64,000 nucleotides of DNA from Aplectana chamaeleonis (taxonomy: Eukaryota > Nematoda > Chromadorea > Rhabditida > Cosmocercidae): assembly GCA_029168955.1 (NCBI GenBank), contig JAPDOI010001715.1, positions 1 through 64,000 on the forward strand, given 5' to 3'. The first letter of the stretch is position 1; each line of letters begins with the position of its first letter. Of this stretch, positions 1 through 10,383 are shown piece after piece. The position numbers and the translations under genes were made by a program. The notes below the pieces were generated by a model that saw nothing but the letters and a program-made list of their open reading frames with translations, had not been told where the DNA came from and made no database searches.

Positions 1-790
1 TTGCGTGAGCACACATACTGAGGAGAATTGCCACAATTCTCCCAATAACCTACTAGCACCTGCCGCCTATCGGCTTAAAGACCGGAGCCGAGGGCAACAG
101 ATTCCCCAGTAGATTCGCTTGGTAGAATAAGGGTATTGTTTGGATTCCGTGGAAATCAGGCGGCTGTTTTCAGAACAGGCGAAAATGCTTTAATGCCAGT
201 GATTCTGCCGCGATCTACCGTGATGCTTGCCGCTGCCTCCCAAAGATTCAAACCACCAACCCCTACCAATCCATCTCCTTTATAGTTCGCTGCGTTTTCC
301 AAGTTATTGCAGGACAAATTTATTTCGACCTTGGATAGATAAAAGCCGGGAGGATTACACGAATCTATAAGGCACTAATCAGGAAACGAGGGAAAAAGTC
401 AGAGATGTAACAGAACGAAAATCCTTCAGTCGGAACTGACTTCATAGTTTTAATTTATGTCATTCAAGTCATGAAGTTAAGCCTTCTGAGTATAGCTCTT
501 CGAAATTACTATTTCGACCCCACATTATTACTACATTACATTTCAAATCTGACAATTCTTCAATAATATCAATTTGATGAGAACTGATTGTTTCACTTTT
601 GTTCTATTAGTATCTGTAACAAATCACTAGTAATGAGCCAAATGGCCAGCAGAAATAGCTGTGTTTGCCAAAATTAGGAAATAGGATAACACTGATAATT
701 TCTCAGTGCACATGTAGAAAGGTAATAAGCTTTTGAATGACGGAAATGATTTTCGAGATCGGAAAATGATGAGCATTCGTTCCCGCGCCA
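1..790. other. No recognised feature
   Basis: AT-rich sequence with no convincing reading frame, splice-bounded exon, inverted repeat or tandem repeat. It is probably intergenic or intronic. A perfect short palindrome, GCGCCACTGGTGGCGC, lies at about 785-800, where the GC-rich repeat block to the right begins. Confidence 0.4.
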
Positions 791-1090
791 CTGGTGGCGC
801 GGTGCATGAAGAGCGCTAGCCGTACAGCGCGATTTCTGAATGAATTGGATGCCTCCGGTAGCGCGCTTGATGGATACTTGATACCAAACAGCGCCACGAT
901 AGCGCGTTTGCGCTTGCCCAACCCGCGGTTGGGCTATCCTGCAACTGCGTTAAGGCTCGTGATAGCGCGCGTTTGGGCTTCAGCCGTCAAGTCAGCCATA
1001 GCGCGTTGCGCCAAAACGGCGCGCGCCAGCATGAAACATGATACTGCCCCTCATAGCGCGTTTGCGCTAGAACAAACGATGCGCTTTCGA
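785..1090. repeat. GC-rich degenerate AGCGCG repeat block
   Basis: The motif (GAT)AGCGCG(TTTGCGC) recurs about eight times at irregular spacing in an otherwise AT-rich setting. A palindromic core, CCCAACCCGCGGTTGGG, lies near 918-936, so the block can fold into a long imperfect hairpin. The 101-residue ORF across it is compositional (Ala/Arg-rich) and not supported as a gene. Likely the interior of a foldback element. Confidence 0.5.
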
Positions 1091-1099
1091 GATACTTAA

Positions 1100-1429
1100 T
1101 GCCGCCCCAGATGCGCCTTCCACTTCCACCGACGTGAACAAATGAATGCTAGGGTGTGAGATGAGCGATGGTTTCCGATCAATAACCCCCCGTTCTTCCC
1201 TTTATTCCCAACTTCTCTCTCTTTACTCAGGTCAGCTCGCATAAATCGGCTGCAAAAGACGGACGGACAACATCCACCATGCTTCCCCTAGCTCATTTTT
1301 TTGAGGGCCATGACTCCGTTCCTAAGAAGGTCTTGTACGATTCCAAAAAACATCATTGGAATCAGCATGGGACCGTCTTCCAAGATAGGCGGAAAAGCAG
1401 TAAAACGATTCTTATCGTGAACACTGCCT
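1100..1429 (-). mobile_element. TTAA-flanked short element, truncated copy
   Basis: Read on the - strand, the right-hand end is AGGCAGTGTTCACGATAAG, followed outward by TTAA (1430-1433). The next 300 bp align closely with the start of the complete element at 28634-29127. Shared stretches include 'CTTGGAAGACGG', 'GCTGATTCCAATGATG' and 'GCCGATTTATGCGAGCTGACC'. Homology stops near 1100 against the AGCGCG block and no second terminus is found, so the copy looks truncated or rearranged. Non-autonomous; the piggyBac-like assignment rests only on the TTAA site. Confidence 0.7.
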
Positions 1430-1433
1430 TTAA

Positions 1434-1785
1434 CCGCTGGCCCCCGCGCCGTACCGTGTGCGACCTTAGATGGGTCGTAAATTAGTGGCGGCCTTAAGTG
1501 GATAAACGAGGTGTGGCGTAAACTGATGATTTAGTGAGGGAAAATGTTTTCAAAATGTTTCGTCTCGCTCAATACCAAATAATTTTGCGTGATTATTGCA
1601 GCGCGAGCGTAGCCCACTCCTTCTCTTTTGAAAACAGGAAAGTTAAAGGAGCTCAAGAAATGAGTCCTCCACACAAGGTCATTCTGAATTTGAGCTTTGT
1701 GCTTTCTTGCTATTGATGTGGTTTAATGTCTTTGTTTTATTTAAGCATCCCTTCAAAAGTCGACGTTAGCGCATGCATTCCGTAG
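1434..1785 (+). other. Presumed non-coding sequence before an exon
   Basis: No feature is recognised apart from the splice acceptor CATTCCGTAG that ends at 1785. The 60-residue ORF at 1534-1716 has no coding character. Confidence 0.3.
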
Positions 1786-1857
1786 GAGCAAATGTGGTCG
1801 CAAAAAGAGATTCCAGATGGAGTGGAGGCTTTAACATCGTTTCTGCAGAACATGAAG
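1786..1857 (+). CDS. Candidate exon, 24 codons, unknown protein
   Basis: The block opens after a GTAG acceptor and closes at AACATGAAG|GTGTGT, a usable GT donor. It is exactly 72 nt and in phase 0 at both ends. It encodes EQMWSQKEIPDG followed by VEALTSFLQNMK, an amphipathic soluble-protein composition unlike the flanking frames. An in-frame TAG sits directly upstream, so coding must begin at the acceptor or at the ATG at 1792. The next candidate exon (2202-2333) is also phase 0, so the two join without a stop. No family is recognised. Confidence 0.5.
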
Positions 1858-2124
1858 GTGTGTACTATATTTGATGTTCTTGAACCCTAACTATTATTCG
1901 ATTTGAGCGAATATATGAGTTATTACTCGATAGCTCAGTGGATGACATGTTCGAATGTGTCTGCCAAAATTTCGCTCAATATTTTTAAAAGTCTCATTCA
2001 AAATCTTCAAGTGAGTTAATTTACAAAAGTGTTTTCAAAATTTTTCACCCATTCACGACCACGCCTAATTTTTGGGTGACTGCACATTCATCGGACCGCG
2101 TGCAGTATTGCGTTATTGTATACA

Positions 2125-2144
2125 GTGTCCCACCGGTGGGACAC
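2125..2144. repeat. Perfect 20-bp palindrome
   Basis: GTGTCCCACCGGTGGGACAC is a perfect palindrome. The same core is repeated at 2657-2680. This copy lies in the intron between two candidate exons. Shorter inverted matches around it (TTTTTGGGTG near 2073, CACCCAAAA near 2167) suggest a small foldback element. Confidence 0.8.
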
Positions 2145-2201
2145 GTGAGAAGCTCGAATGGCACGCCACCCAAAATCGATTTTCGTTTTCCATCTTTATA
2201 G

Positions 2202-2333
2202 GAAGCTATCGATGAAGTAAACATAGTACCAGGATTTCCCGCTCCATGGAACTCTTTCTATCATGAGAGAAACAACATCCTGAAGTCCATGGCGAGGGTC
2301 AAGCGGGAGTATTATTTTGGCCGCCTTGCTCCA
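2202..2333 (+). CDS. Candidate exon, 44 codons, unknown protein
   Basis: Acceptor CATCTTTATAG precedes GAA at 2202. The block ends at GCTCCA|GTAAAA and is 132 nt long, phase 0 at both ends. The peptide begins EAIDEVNIVPGFPAPWNSFY and continues HERNNILKSMARVKREYYF. If the donor is not used, the frame runs on about 15 codons to a TAG near 2371. Composition (Trp, Tyr and Pro spread among charged residues) is strongly protein-like. It joins exon 1786-1857 in phase across a 344-bp intron. No homologue is recognised. Confidence 0.6.
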
Positions 2334-2656
2334 GTAAAATCGAGGAAAATGTTTGTTTCGGGGTCATGGTAGTGGCACGTTTCTGGAGTGGACCAGAACG
2401 TGATTCCAGCTATGGTTTTCTCACTGATAAAGCTAAGAAATAGCAGTGGAAGAAAATAGAAGATTCACAATGCGCTTGAAAAAAGTTGTTTCTTGTAACC
2501 ACTTCTTTCGTATTGAACCCCAGCTATTTTCACAAAAAGTTCGTACATTTTATTGCTATAGTGGAGCTGCTGACGGACCATGGCTTTCCGTAGTCGAGTC
2601 TAGGATGAGGATAATACATTGAAAGGTCCGAAGTGGTAATCAAGAGGTCGGAGGAG

Positions 2657-2680
2657 ACGTGTCCCACCGGTGGGACACGT
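2657..2680. repeat. 24-bp palindrome, second copy
   Basis: The 20-bp core GTGTCCCACCGGTGGGACAC is extended here to 24 bp by AC and GT flanks. The outward sequence GTGGTCGTAAATGGGG is the inverted match of CCCATTCACGACCACG at 2047-2062. The two palindromes therefore sit inside weak terminal inverted repeats about 650 bp apart. Confidence 0.75.
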
Positions 2681-2699
2681 GGTCGTAAATGGGGTAATG

Positions 2700-3600
2700 A
2701 ACGAATAAGTATGCTAGCGTGGAACTATTAATCGAGATCCAGTATTGGAATAGTATAATAAGAACCGATTGATTTCAGATGTCTCGAATTACGTGCGAAT
2801 AAATTTTCAGAAGGCTCAATTGATAAAGTCGATCCTACTATATATAGCCCAGCTCTCTCATTTTTGAGCCGGTCGAAGCAAGGCTTATCCGAACGCTTAT
2901 CATATCAAAATCTCCTTAACACTGTTATTTTTGACATTACCGACCGCTCCACTGCTTACTTCGCCTGGGACTCATTCGAGCAAGCTAGGCTTCATATATT
3001 TTACTACTTTTTGTATGCCTAAGTGTACATTTGACCGTTTTATTCGCCATGAATTTCTACATGGGCAACAGAAATGGGAAGAATCCCTAATCAGGAAAGG
3101 CTTCGTCTCTTGCGCAGGAAGCATACCCAGTTCGTTTGATGGCACAAATGCTTGGAAAGGCGACGGTGAACCTCTTTTCTAAGAGAAGTGCCGCCTCGAT
3201 CAGTTTGCGAATCCGAGTCTCTCAACTCGGCAGGCGAAGGCAGATGTGCTCAAGCCTCGCTTTGCGTTGTGGTCATTCAATATTGCTCATGTCCCCTGTC
3301 AACAAAATCGACCTGACGCATGCCCGGACTGTGGTAGCGGTTTCCTGTTTCAAAAAGCATGGTTATTCTTATCTCATGGCAATCTCAATTATACGAGCGA
3401 GCGACAACAGGCGTCCCCCGCCACCTATGGGAACTGACTGTGATGGATGTAAAGGACGTGGCGGCTCGCACGGCATGCCCAAGGTCTCAAGGTCTAGGGC
3501 GAACACCATGAACTTCTCCTAAGAAGAATCCTCGCGATCATCATCGCGGATAGAATCCCCTCGCTTTCTGGCTTGGGGACCGAGAAGGATACAAGCACGG
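2700..3600. other. No recognised feature
   Basis: Overlapping short ORFs exist (up to 128 residues at 3136-3522), but none has a recognisable domain, a splice pair or biased composition. TTTTCAG acceptor-like strings near 2778 and 2810 lead only into quickly terminated frames. Confidence 0.3.
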
Positions 3601-4265
3601 AGCTATCGCGGTGATCACGATTGTGAGATTCTGCCAGCCTCAAACCGCAGAGCGTACCGCGTTCGTTCATCAATGCTTTTGCGATGTCCCATCGCGGAAA
3701 TGCGAGAATCGAGCCTGGGATTATCATTCGGAACGATCGCGAGAGATTCTACAAGTTTCAACTTGTGACCGTATCGCTAATACGTCAATACAGTCCGGGG
3801 TTTCACATCACGAAACCGCGATAAAGCAAAGAACCGGAGTTAACGCCGGGACGATCGCGAGATTCTGCTATCGCTTCTCCCTGATCGTACACCGCGTCTT
3901 ATCAACTATGCCTTCTCGGTGTTTCATCCCAGCGAGTGTTGTATATCAGATTAACACGAAGGTATTTTGCGTATGTGCCGTATTTCGCGCTGCTTTACAA
4001 ATCTTCACAGCATGACAGCGCGGGACCGGGGAAACTATCACGGTATCATCGCGGATCACCGGGTGCATGCACGGTACTAGCGCGGTAAATCTGATAACGA
4101 TCAGCGGGTAGCATCACGGTACGAGCATGTGTATGTCAACAGCTGGGTCGATCGGGTGACTATCGCCCGAAAAGGGTGCACGGATCGCGGGACGAAAGAG
4201 AAACGATCACGATATCACACGCGGGTCGCGGGAGCGTCACGGTGCTAGCAGGGAAGATTCTCTCA
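3600..4265. repeat. Degenerate short-motif repeat (GATCGCG / ATCACGGTA)
   Basis: Variants of GATCGCGAGATTCT, ATCACGGTA and ATCGCGG recur many times at irregular spacing on both strands (for example near 3736, 3853, 4041, 4109 and 4203). The pattern looks like an eroded minisatellite or the arm of a foldback element. The 134-residue ORF through it reflects the repeat composition. Confidence 0.45.
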
Positions 4266-4930
4266 AGAGTTGTCTTTTTAGCTTTCAGGGCCTATAAATA
4301 TGTTTAATTTTGTGAACCTTGGACCGAATTTCTGTTGCTGGGAGAAGCTACTGTTTTCCCTTAAATATAAAGAAGGAAATTCTACTTTGAAATATTCATT
4401 GGCAAAGGTTCTATACCATGATTTACAAAAATCTAATTGAGCAATATGTCAAAGTAAAAAACCTATAACTCTAGTCTTAGCGGTGAATCCCGCTGTACTC
4501 AACGATATGACATCTAACGAACGTGTTCAATAAAGTTAGGAAGCACAGTGCGGCTGACGACCGAATGATCCATGAACAAAGCGTTAAAGCGCCGGTAATG
4601 CCTTGTGGACCATGTTGCTACCACCGCGGATAGTCTGACAGGCGCATCGAAATATTTGCGGATCCGTTTTGCATTTTCGCCACGGATCGCTTTGGAGAAG
4701 CTATGCGAGCCTCTAGGAAACCGCGGCTGTTGATTGTCCCTACAAGCGTCGCGGGCCTTCCGTTCCAGTGATTTGCTGCCGCAGACTTACACACCGCGTG
4801 TGTCCGGTGCAATGCTAGCCGGACGCCTTAGCATTTCGTTTAGTAAAAATTTGTTCTCAGTATTCATTTGTGCTGCATATGAAAGAAGCTTTTACGACAG
4901 ATTAGCGAGGACTGTACGATATCGATCTGT
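4266..4930. other. No recognised feature
   Basis: No supported gene or repeat. Overlapping short ORFs on the two strands at 4618-4988 are not otherwise supported. Confidence 0.3.
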
Positions 4931-4933
4931 CAG

Positions 4934-4982
4934 GAAGGTTTTGGAGGTGACCGCTCTTCATCGAGAAAACCTTTGCCAGAAG
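4934..4982 (+). CDS. Weak candidate exon (coiled-coil-like)
   Basis: Between acceptor CGATCTGTCAG and donor CAGAAG|GTTTGA one frame reads KVLEVTALHRENLCQK, which has hydrophobic residues at heptad spacing like the better-supported blocks at 7557 and 21053. The block is only 49 nt and would start with one leftover base, so phase agreement with neighbours cannot be shown. It may be chance. Confidence 0.22.
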
Positions 4983-5697
4983 GTTTGAACTAGTTCATAT
5001 CATATTTGCGGGCGTACTGGCAATACTTCCGTCCATTTTATTCTGCAGCCTTGGCTGTACATAGAGTCGCATTTATGGATCTTTTTGTAATGAAAAATCT
5101 TTTTCAAGAGAACCATCGGTCGACTGAGCAACCGGACTGAGTCCAAGTGGTGAAGAAATGCCGTCACTTAACCTTATGGAAAGCGCGAACAGGAGTTCGT
5201 GGCGCTCTCTCGATGTGAGATCACTACACGAATTTTCGTTTTTGGTTAGAAGTATTTTCCTGTACTCAGCTCATCACTGAAAAGTTAGACCGCGTGCACA
5301 GGATCCAGTGTTGCCGAAAACTAACAATGCCGCACTTTCATTTCGCATCAGAGCGGCCTCGGCGTTCAGTGCGCTTATCAAATCAATTAGAGGAACAATG
5401 GGTTTACAAGAATTCCAAACGCTTTGCGAGATCCAAGCTTCGCATAACGGTGCGGTGGCCTAACAAGGGAGGCTTCTGCATATATACCATCAGAGTTCAG
5501 GGCGCAATTTTTGAAATATTGTAGGGGAAGGACAGTGCTCCATTGTTCCATACTCAGGAATTAAAGCTAAATGCCTCAAGATTTACAAGAAAATTTCCAA
5601 CAGTGGCCATTTCAAAGCTTTCGCCGAGAGAAAAGGGGTACATTTTGAATCAGCAATTCTACTTTGAGGGCTTTCCAAAAATTGTCTCGGATTTAAC
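4983..5697. other. No recognised feature
   Basis: No supported gene or repeat between the weak exon candidate and the next mobile element. Confidence 0.3.
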
Positions 5698-5701
5698 TTA
5701 A

Positions 5702-6266
5702 AGGCATCGTTCACGATGGATTCCGTTTTCAAGTTTTCCATATATAATGAGAGCTATAGTTTCCCCGCATATAACATCTACGTTGAAAAAACCGCGAAAA
5801 TCCACTGAAAACCCTTCTTTTGACCCAAAATATCTCAATCGACTTTTGACAAAGGAAGAGTCCGATCGCTAGAACTAGCTGTTTTGACCGACGATCTCAC
5901 GATCAAATGGAGACTATCTTTCTTTCAAGAGATTTGTTGAGAAGGAAAGGTTAATCGATGTGTGTAGAAAATTCATTCTTCACACAGTCGTTTGAGTATA
6001 TTCCATCAACTTCCCCTTCAGTTGCACTGTATCAAATGTTGAAAATTTATTTATATGATGGCTGACAGCAAATTGTGTCAGATGACTGACGGAGGAAGAC
6101 TAGAAGGCCTCTTTTTTGACGGAATTTGAGACATTCAACCTCAATTATCTTCTGGCAATGAGGCGTTTTCAACCGAACAAACTCTCGCCCTACATTCTTA
6201 GGTGGGCCCAGAGAGAATCATTTGAACCGAGAAAACGGTGAGTGGTTTTCAGCGCGTACGATGCCT
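5702..6266. mobile_element. TTAA-type element, CGCTGAAAACC subfamily
   Basis: The left end is TTAA (5698-5701) followed by AGGCATCGTTCACG. The right end, read inward, is AGGCATCGTACGCGCTGAAAA and is followed outward by TTGA (6267-6270), a one-base variant of TTAA. The right terminal 60 bp match the right end of the element at 46994-47920 (GGTGAGTGGTTTTCAGCGCG is identical). At 565 bp with no transposase frame it is non-autonomous. Confidence 0.65.
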
Positions 6267-6750
6267 TTGAAACTTGTTTCTGGGGGTTGTTCTTTGGGTG
6301 CTGATTCACGGATCTCAGACCCATTTCTCAATCTGTGAAAGAATTCCGATTAATTTTGTCCAGAGAAGCTTCAAAATGGAAATTTTGCTGACCAAACGCG
6401 ACTCTTAACGATTTCGAGAATGCTGCCCGCTGAAATCGTCTTAAAACGTAATCTGTATAGAGGGGTTATCTGGGCTGCCTACCACGAATCTGCAACCCGT
6501 TCATCAATTTTCGATAAATTGCGGGTGGGTTACGGTGGGTATACGGTAGCTTGGTCAAAGTATCAGATTTGAGTCAAAAATCTCATTGTGGGTGTTATTT
6601 GGGACGCTGAACACGGGATTAGAGGTCCATTTTTCGGTTTTTGAAATCGTAAGGTAAGTAACGCCAGTTAAAGGTAATTATGCCTACCGTAACCTACAGT
6701 AGCCCTCCAGTCTGGCCGAGGAGTGAGACCTCAGAAGAGAATTTTGAGGC
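6267..6750. other. No recognised feature
   Basis: AT-rich sequence. 'GGTTACGGTGGGTATACGGTA' and 'CTACCGTAACCTACAGTAG' style motifs near 6530 and 6690 are loosely inverted, but no element boundary is defined. Confidence 0.25.
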
Positions 6751-6752
6751 CA

Positions 6753-6855
6753 CATTCAGAAAAATTGTTCCGGATTCGGCTCAGAACTTTCAACTGGGGG
6801 TTACTTCGGAGCCCTGAAGGCGTTCTGAGCCGAATCCGAACAATTTTTCTGAACG
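6753..6855. repeat. Hairpin, 35-bp arms
   Basis: Arms 6753-6787 and 6822-6855 are almost perfect inverse complements (GGATTCGGCTCAGAAC against GTTCTGAGCCGAATCC, plus a shared CAGAAAAATTGTTC). They enclose a 34-base loop. A small palindromic element is likely, since there is no T-run terminator or gene context. Confidence 0.8.
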
Positions 6856-7342
6856 TTTGAAAAATCCCTTCCTTCACCTTTTTGTGGAGAAAAAAATGCC
6901 ATGTTCAGGGAACCCGCAGCCGCTTAGCGAATTTCAAGCACGGGTCATTCATCCTCTGTAAAACGTCATTCTCCAACGACTCATGGCGCGGGCGATTCTG
7001 CTCCCCTCCGTCTGTCATGCGCTCTCTCACTGTCTCTAACCGCCGCTCCGCACAAGGCAACGCGTAGAAATCATGAGTTTTGCGGTTTATAGCCTTTATG
7101 TACTGCGACAGACCTACAGCAACGACAACATGGATTTACCCCAAATCGCCGTCCAAGGGGTGGAGTAAAGACAGTCCCGCTTGTGAGGATTTATTATTGG
7201 GCTAAGTTTCCTCGGGAAGTTTGCTTGTATCCCGTGGTGATTTGTGTATTTGCGCTGCATCTCGTCTCATTATCGCTGTTTTCAAACGATTGTCTCAAGC
7301 ATCGTAACAAATCAATGCAAATGTCAGGACTTGATTACTAGA
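6856..7342. other. Mostly unassigned; pyrimidine-rich block
   Basis: A pyrimidine-rich stretch at 6990-7050, containing GCTCTCTCACTGTCTCTAACCGCCGCTCCGCACAAGG in pieces, resembles one at 13010-13075 (CTCTCTCTGCCCTCCGCTCCGCACAAG). An ATG follows it (7073). The block may be a promoter-like or dispersed repeat sequence. No supported exon follows immediately. Confidence 0.25.
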
Positions 7343-7356
7343 GACCGGGGCTCTGC

Positions 7357-7488
7357 TTGATAAACGAAAGGCGAGAGAAAAACTCGAAGGTACGAGGCAA
7401 ATCTTCGAAAGGCGCAAAGTGCTTGGATGCTCTCCAGGGCTTCTTACGGCTCTGCAGAAGCAGTTTCTGCACTTTACTCTCGGACGAG
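7357..7488 (+). CDS. Candidate exon upstream of a coiled-coil exon
   Basis: This block ends at GGACGAG|GTATCG, a good donor, and its phase-0 frame joins the next exon (7557) as LLSDE-NKRVQEN. A different frame of the same DNA (from about 7345) reads ALLDKRKAREKLEGTRQIF and then LLTALQKQFLHFTL, which looks more like coiled coil but would meet a stop after splicing. The exon may carry a frameshift, real or from the assembly, or a smaller intron. The true start is not resolved; 7357 is only the first ATG. Confidence 0.35.
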
Positions 7489-7556
7489 GTATCGATGTCT
7501 GATCTTGAATTTACTGATGTGCTTCCGCTATGTACTTTTTCACGACTTTCTTTTAG

Positions 7557-7640
7557 AACAAGCGAGTCCAGGAGAACTTGCTTGAACTTCGGGACCGTCT
7601 TAGAATTCTGGAAACCCAACTGGCAACTGAAGCTAGGAAG
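7557..7640 (+). CDS. Candidate coiled-coil exon, 28 codons
   Basis: Acceptor ACTTTCTTTTAG ends at 7556 after a 68-bp intron. The exon closes at GCTAGGAAG|GTGGCA, or alternatively at an in-frame TGA at 7650. The peptide NKRVQENLLELRDRLRILET followed by QLATEARK has Leu/Val at classic a/d heptad spacing and dense Glu/Arg/Lys, so a dimeric coiled coil is the natural reading. The neighbouring 7357-7488 block joins in phase 0. The family cannot be named from this fragment. Confidence 0.6.
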
Positions 7641-7652
7641 GTGGCAAAGTGA

Positions 7653-8587
7653 TATTAATATCAAAGAGGTACGCTATCTTCAAGGGGTCGTGGTCAGATG
7701 GTAAGCCACGCGCCGCTGCCGGAGTCGCGTCATGACGGCATGCTACCGCTCATTGATTGGGTCACTGCCCTTCAAAGAGAGGTTTAGGAACTCGCCTTCC
7801 ACACATATGATAGGATCAGCGCAAAAAGTCAATAGAAATAAGGTTCATAGAAGCCAACGTCTATCAGTGACTTGAGAATGACTTCTTTTCCCACCTGAAT
7901 TCTGTATGAATATGATAAGTTCTAATGGAGAACGCTGAAAATTCTATATTTCTGTGTTTTATACAATAAGATAGAATCGCTGCTCGCGTCGTACCATCCT
8001 TCCCACATCCACTTGTGCAGCTGGGTGACGCTTGTCTGTCCGTATCAGCCCGAAATTGCTTGGGTGAAGGCATTGCTAGAAGGCTGGGGTCATCTCATGG
8101 TAACTTGAAGGCACCGTTTTCGATAAAAGCCTTTGACAAGTTCGTTTACGGAAAAAAAAAGGTATAGTTAGATGGTTTTCGTGTCAGCTGCGCCGCGAAA
8201 GAACGAGCGAGAACCACTTGATTTCGGCCAATGATAATTGTATGTCATTGGTCTGCGCCTCAATAATTAAAAAATCGTTAAAACGCAGTCTTTATGCTTT
8301 CAAACAATTCTTGAACGACAGCGCGTTTTAGAACCGCCCGGCTTGTACCACGACGCCGACGCCATTGGAAGCTGCGAAAGGATCCAAATGGACCCAGAAC
8401 CAGGGTAGTCCTCCATCATCGGGCTGTTTATCACATCGATTCCCATTCGATCATGATATTACTTTTCATTATCTCTCGTTTTCATAATTTGCGCTTTCAA
8501 ATTCTGTTACTCACGCAGAAGGTGGAGTTTAGATTACTAGGCACTCAGAATTGCTTGGGAACTGCCCTACTGGATAATTATCGGCGT
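7653..8587. other. No firm feature; orphan TTAA-type terminus at 8105
   Basis: TTGA followed by AGGCACCGTTTTCGATAAAAG (from 8109) resembles the left end of the TTAA-type elements, but no matching right end is found within 2 kb. CAG-bounded open frames at about 8022-8099 and 8520-8590 could be exons but lack heptad character or phase support. A short stem (CCAATGATAATTGTATGTCATTGG arms) lies near 8230. Confidence 0.3.
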
Positions 8588-9320
8588 TCTGGTAGTAACC
8601 GTATGGCCCTATTCACATTGGATGCCCCAAAGTGGGTACAAGGGGAGATGGGAGTACGCGCGCGGTCAGTCCCTCTGTCGGCTAATCGCCAGAGCTTTCT
8701 TCACTCTCTAAAGCCTAGTTTTGACTGCATCGCTGCTGTTTTTCATCGCAGCGATTTCCTGCCCACTGCTGCAGCGATTTTGCCCAGCAGCAACGATTCT
8801 GTTCATAGTGCGTAGCCTCACGGATGATCGAAGAAATTCAATGAATCTGTGAAATTAATGGCTGGTAGCTACCAATAACACGTTTCGACCCGTAAACACT
8901 GACCTTGTCATGTGAAAGGGTCAACGTTCACTAGACCAAACGTGTCATTAGCTGGCAATCGCTCCATCGCTGCCATAATGGCGGCGATGAACAATGATCA
9001 GCGACCATGGGGAAATCGCTCTTCAAGCAGCGATGCGGTAAAACTATAGGATTTCGTCGCCGCGACCCAGCGATGTAGGACGTTTGCCACGAAGCGATCA
9101 CAATTAGACGGCTTCCCATTTTGCGCGATGAAAAAGGAACGGTTGTCCCTCGCATGGCCGCAGCATTACCTGCAGTCAAAACTAGGCAAGTCGGTGCCGA
9201 TTGGCCAATGACAGAGATAGATCCCGCCCCCGTACTCCCATCTTTCCCTGTCTTTCCCTTAAATCTTCCGATCCATTGGTATAGGGGTCCGTGCGCATTG
9301 CCTCTACCTGTAGCCAGCTC
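8588..9320. mobile_element. Inverted-repeat element, arms about 210 bp
   Basis: The left arm from 8588 matches, inverted, the right arm ending near 9320. Shared stretches in order include CTGGTAG, the motif GATGGGAGTACG, CCTCTGTC..CTAATCG and GCCTAGTTTTGACTGCA. Repeated GCAGCGAT motifs fill the inner parts. The ORFs of 120, 136 and 102 residues on both strands are products of the arms and not genes. Exact ends and a target duplication were not identified. Confidence 0.7.
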
Positions 9321-10333
9321 ACATTCCGCGCCATCGATCAATTCAGGGCAAGATGAATGCGTACGTCACGAGCGAGCGTGCTGCTGGCGGTCAGTATCGA
9401 GGTATCTACTCACGGTCGACGATATTTAGGCATGAGAAGGGACAAACAGATGATCGTCCCAGACCTCGATGGAGCTTGGTCCCGGTTCTCTTGATGAGCA
9501 AATTTTTCCGGAAAAATAACGGCAATTCTCTAGTTTCGTGTGTAGAATTTTTTTCCCACAAATTTTGAACTGGAATTTTCAGAAAAAAACAATATTTGCG
9601 ATATTGATTTTATTCTGTCATTAACACGACATCTCTTAAATTACCGAAAGAGCATCGTTAGGGGTGTTTTTCATTTTTGAACCGAGAGTTTTATCCACTC
9701 CTTCCAAATATACGATTTTTATAAAGTTTAAACCCCCACCCTGGATTTGTCCCGTGAGAGTAACCGCTTGACCCCTGGGTGTGAGAATTGGTCATTTCAA
9801 ATCAGTCCTTGAGAAATCAGTAAATAACTTGGGTTAAACATGGTAGGTAGGAAACTCGTCGCATTCAAGAAAGCGAATGACTTATCTATCGTCCCAAAGG
9901 ACGATCCTAAATACGACTCTATCCTTCTACTACCGTGTCAATGTCTGCTGTGTGGCCAAGGTTTTAAATTGAGACGGTGACTTTGATGATCGAAAAGTGG
10001 GACCCACATCTGAGTTTCTGCGCGGTGTTCTGCCGAAAAAAAAAAAAGAAGTTGCAGCTTTCTGGGATCTGTCCGCTCTGGAAAGCATCTATTCTAGACA
10101 GAATGAAGGTTGGCTAGATATCTTCGCTACCCCCATTGATTGGGAACTTCACTAGGGTGCTCTCTAATATGGCGACAACGTTTCATATCTCATTCCGCCT
10201 ATACATAATTGTAAGCGAGACGATCGATCTTGGGCATCTATGTTCCAAGATTAACGCTTGGAACTAGAGGAAACGAAATACATAGCTCGGTGCAGCTATT
10301 CCCTTCCATTTCAGCTTTACCCTCAGTACCTCT
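9321..10333. other. No recognised feature
   Basis: AT-rich sequence with no supported gene, long inverted repeat or tandem repeat. Poly-A tracts occur near 9590 and 10035. Confidence 0.35.
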
Positions 10334-10383
10334 CTAAAGACAGTGGTCGCGATAAAATATGCTTTGTCTTCCTTTCCTTTCTA

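Noticed and set aside
1929..1960. tRNA-like TAGCTCAGTGG..GTTCGAAT
   Set aside because: The A-box and B-box-like strings are far too close together and no cloverleaf stems form.
2046..2700. A single 650-bp transposon bounded by CCCATTCACGACCACG ends
   Set aside because: It would contain a convincing exon (2202-2333), and inverted similarity beyond the palindromes is too short to fix boundaries.
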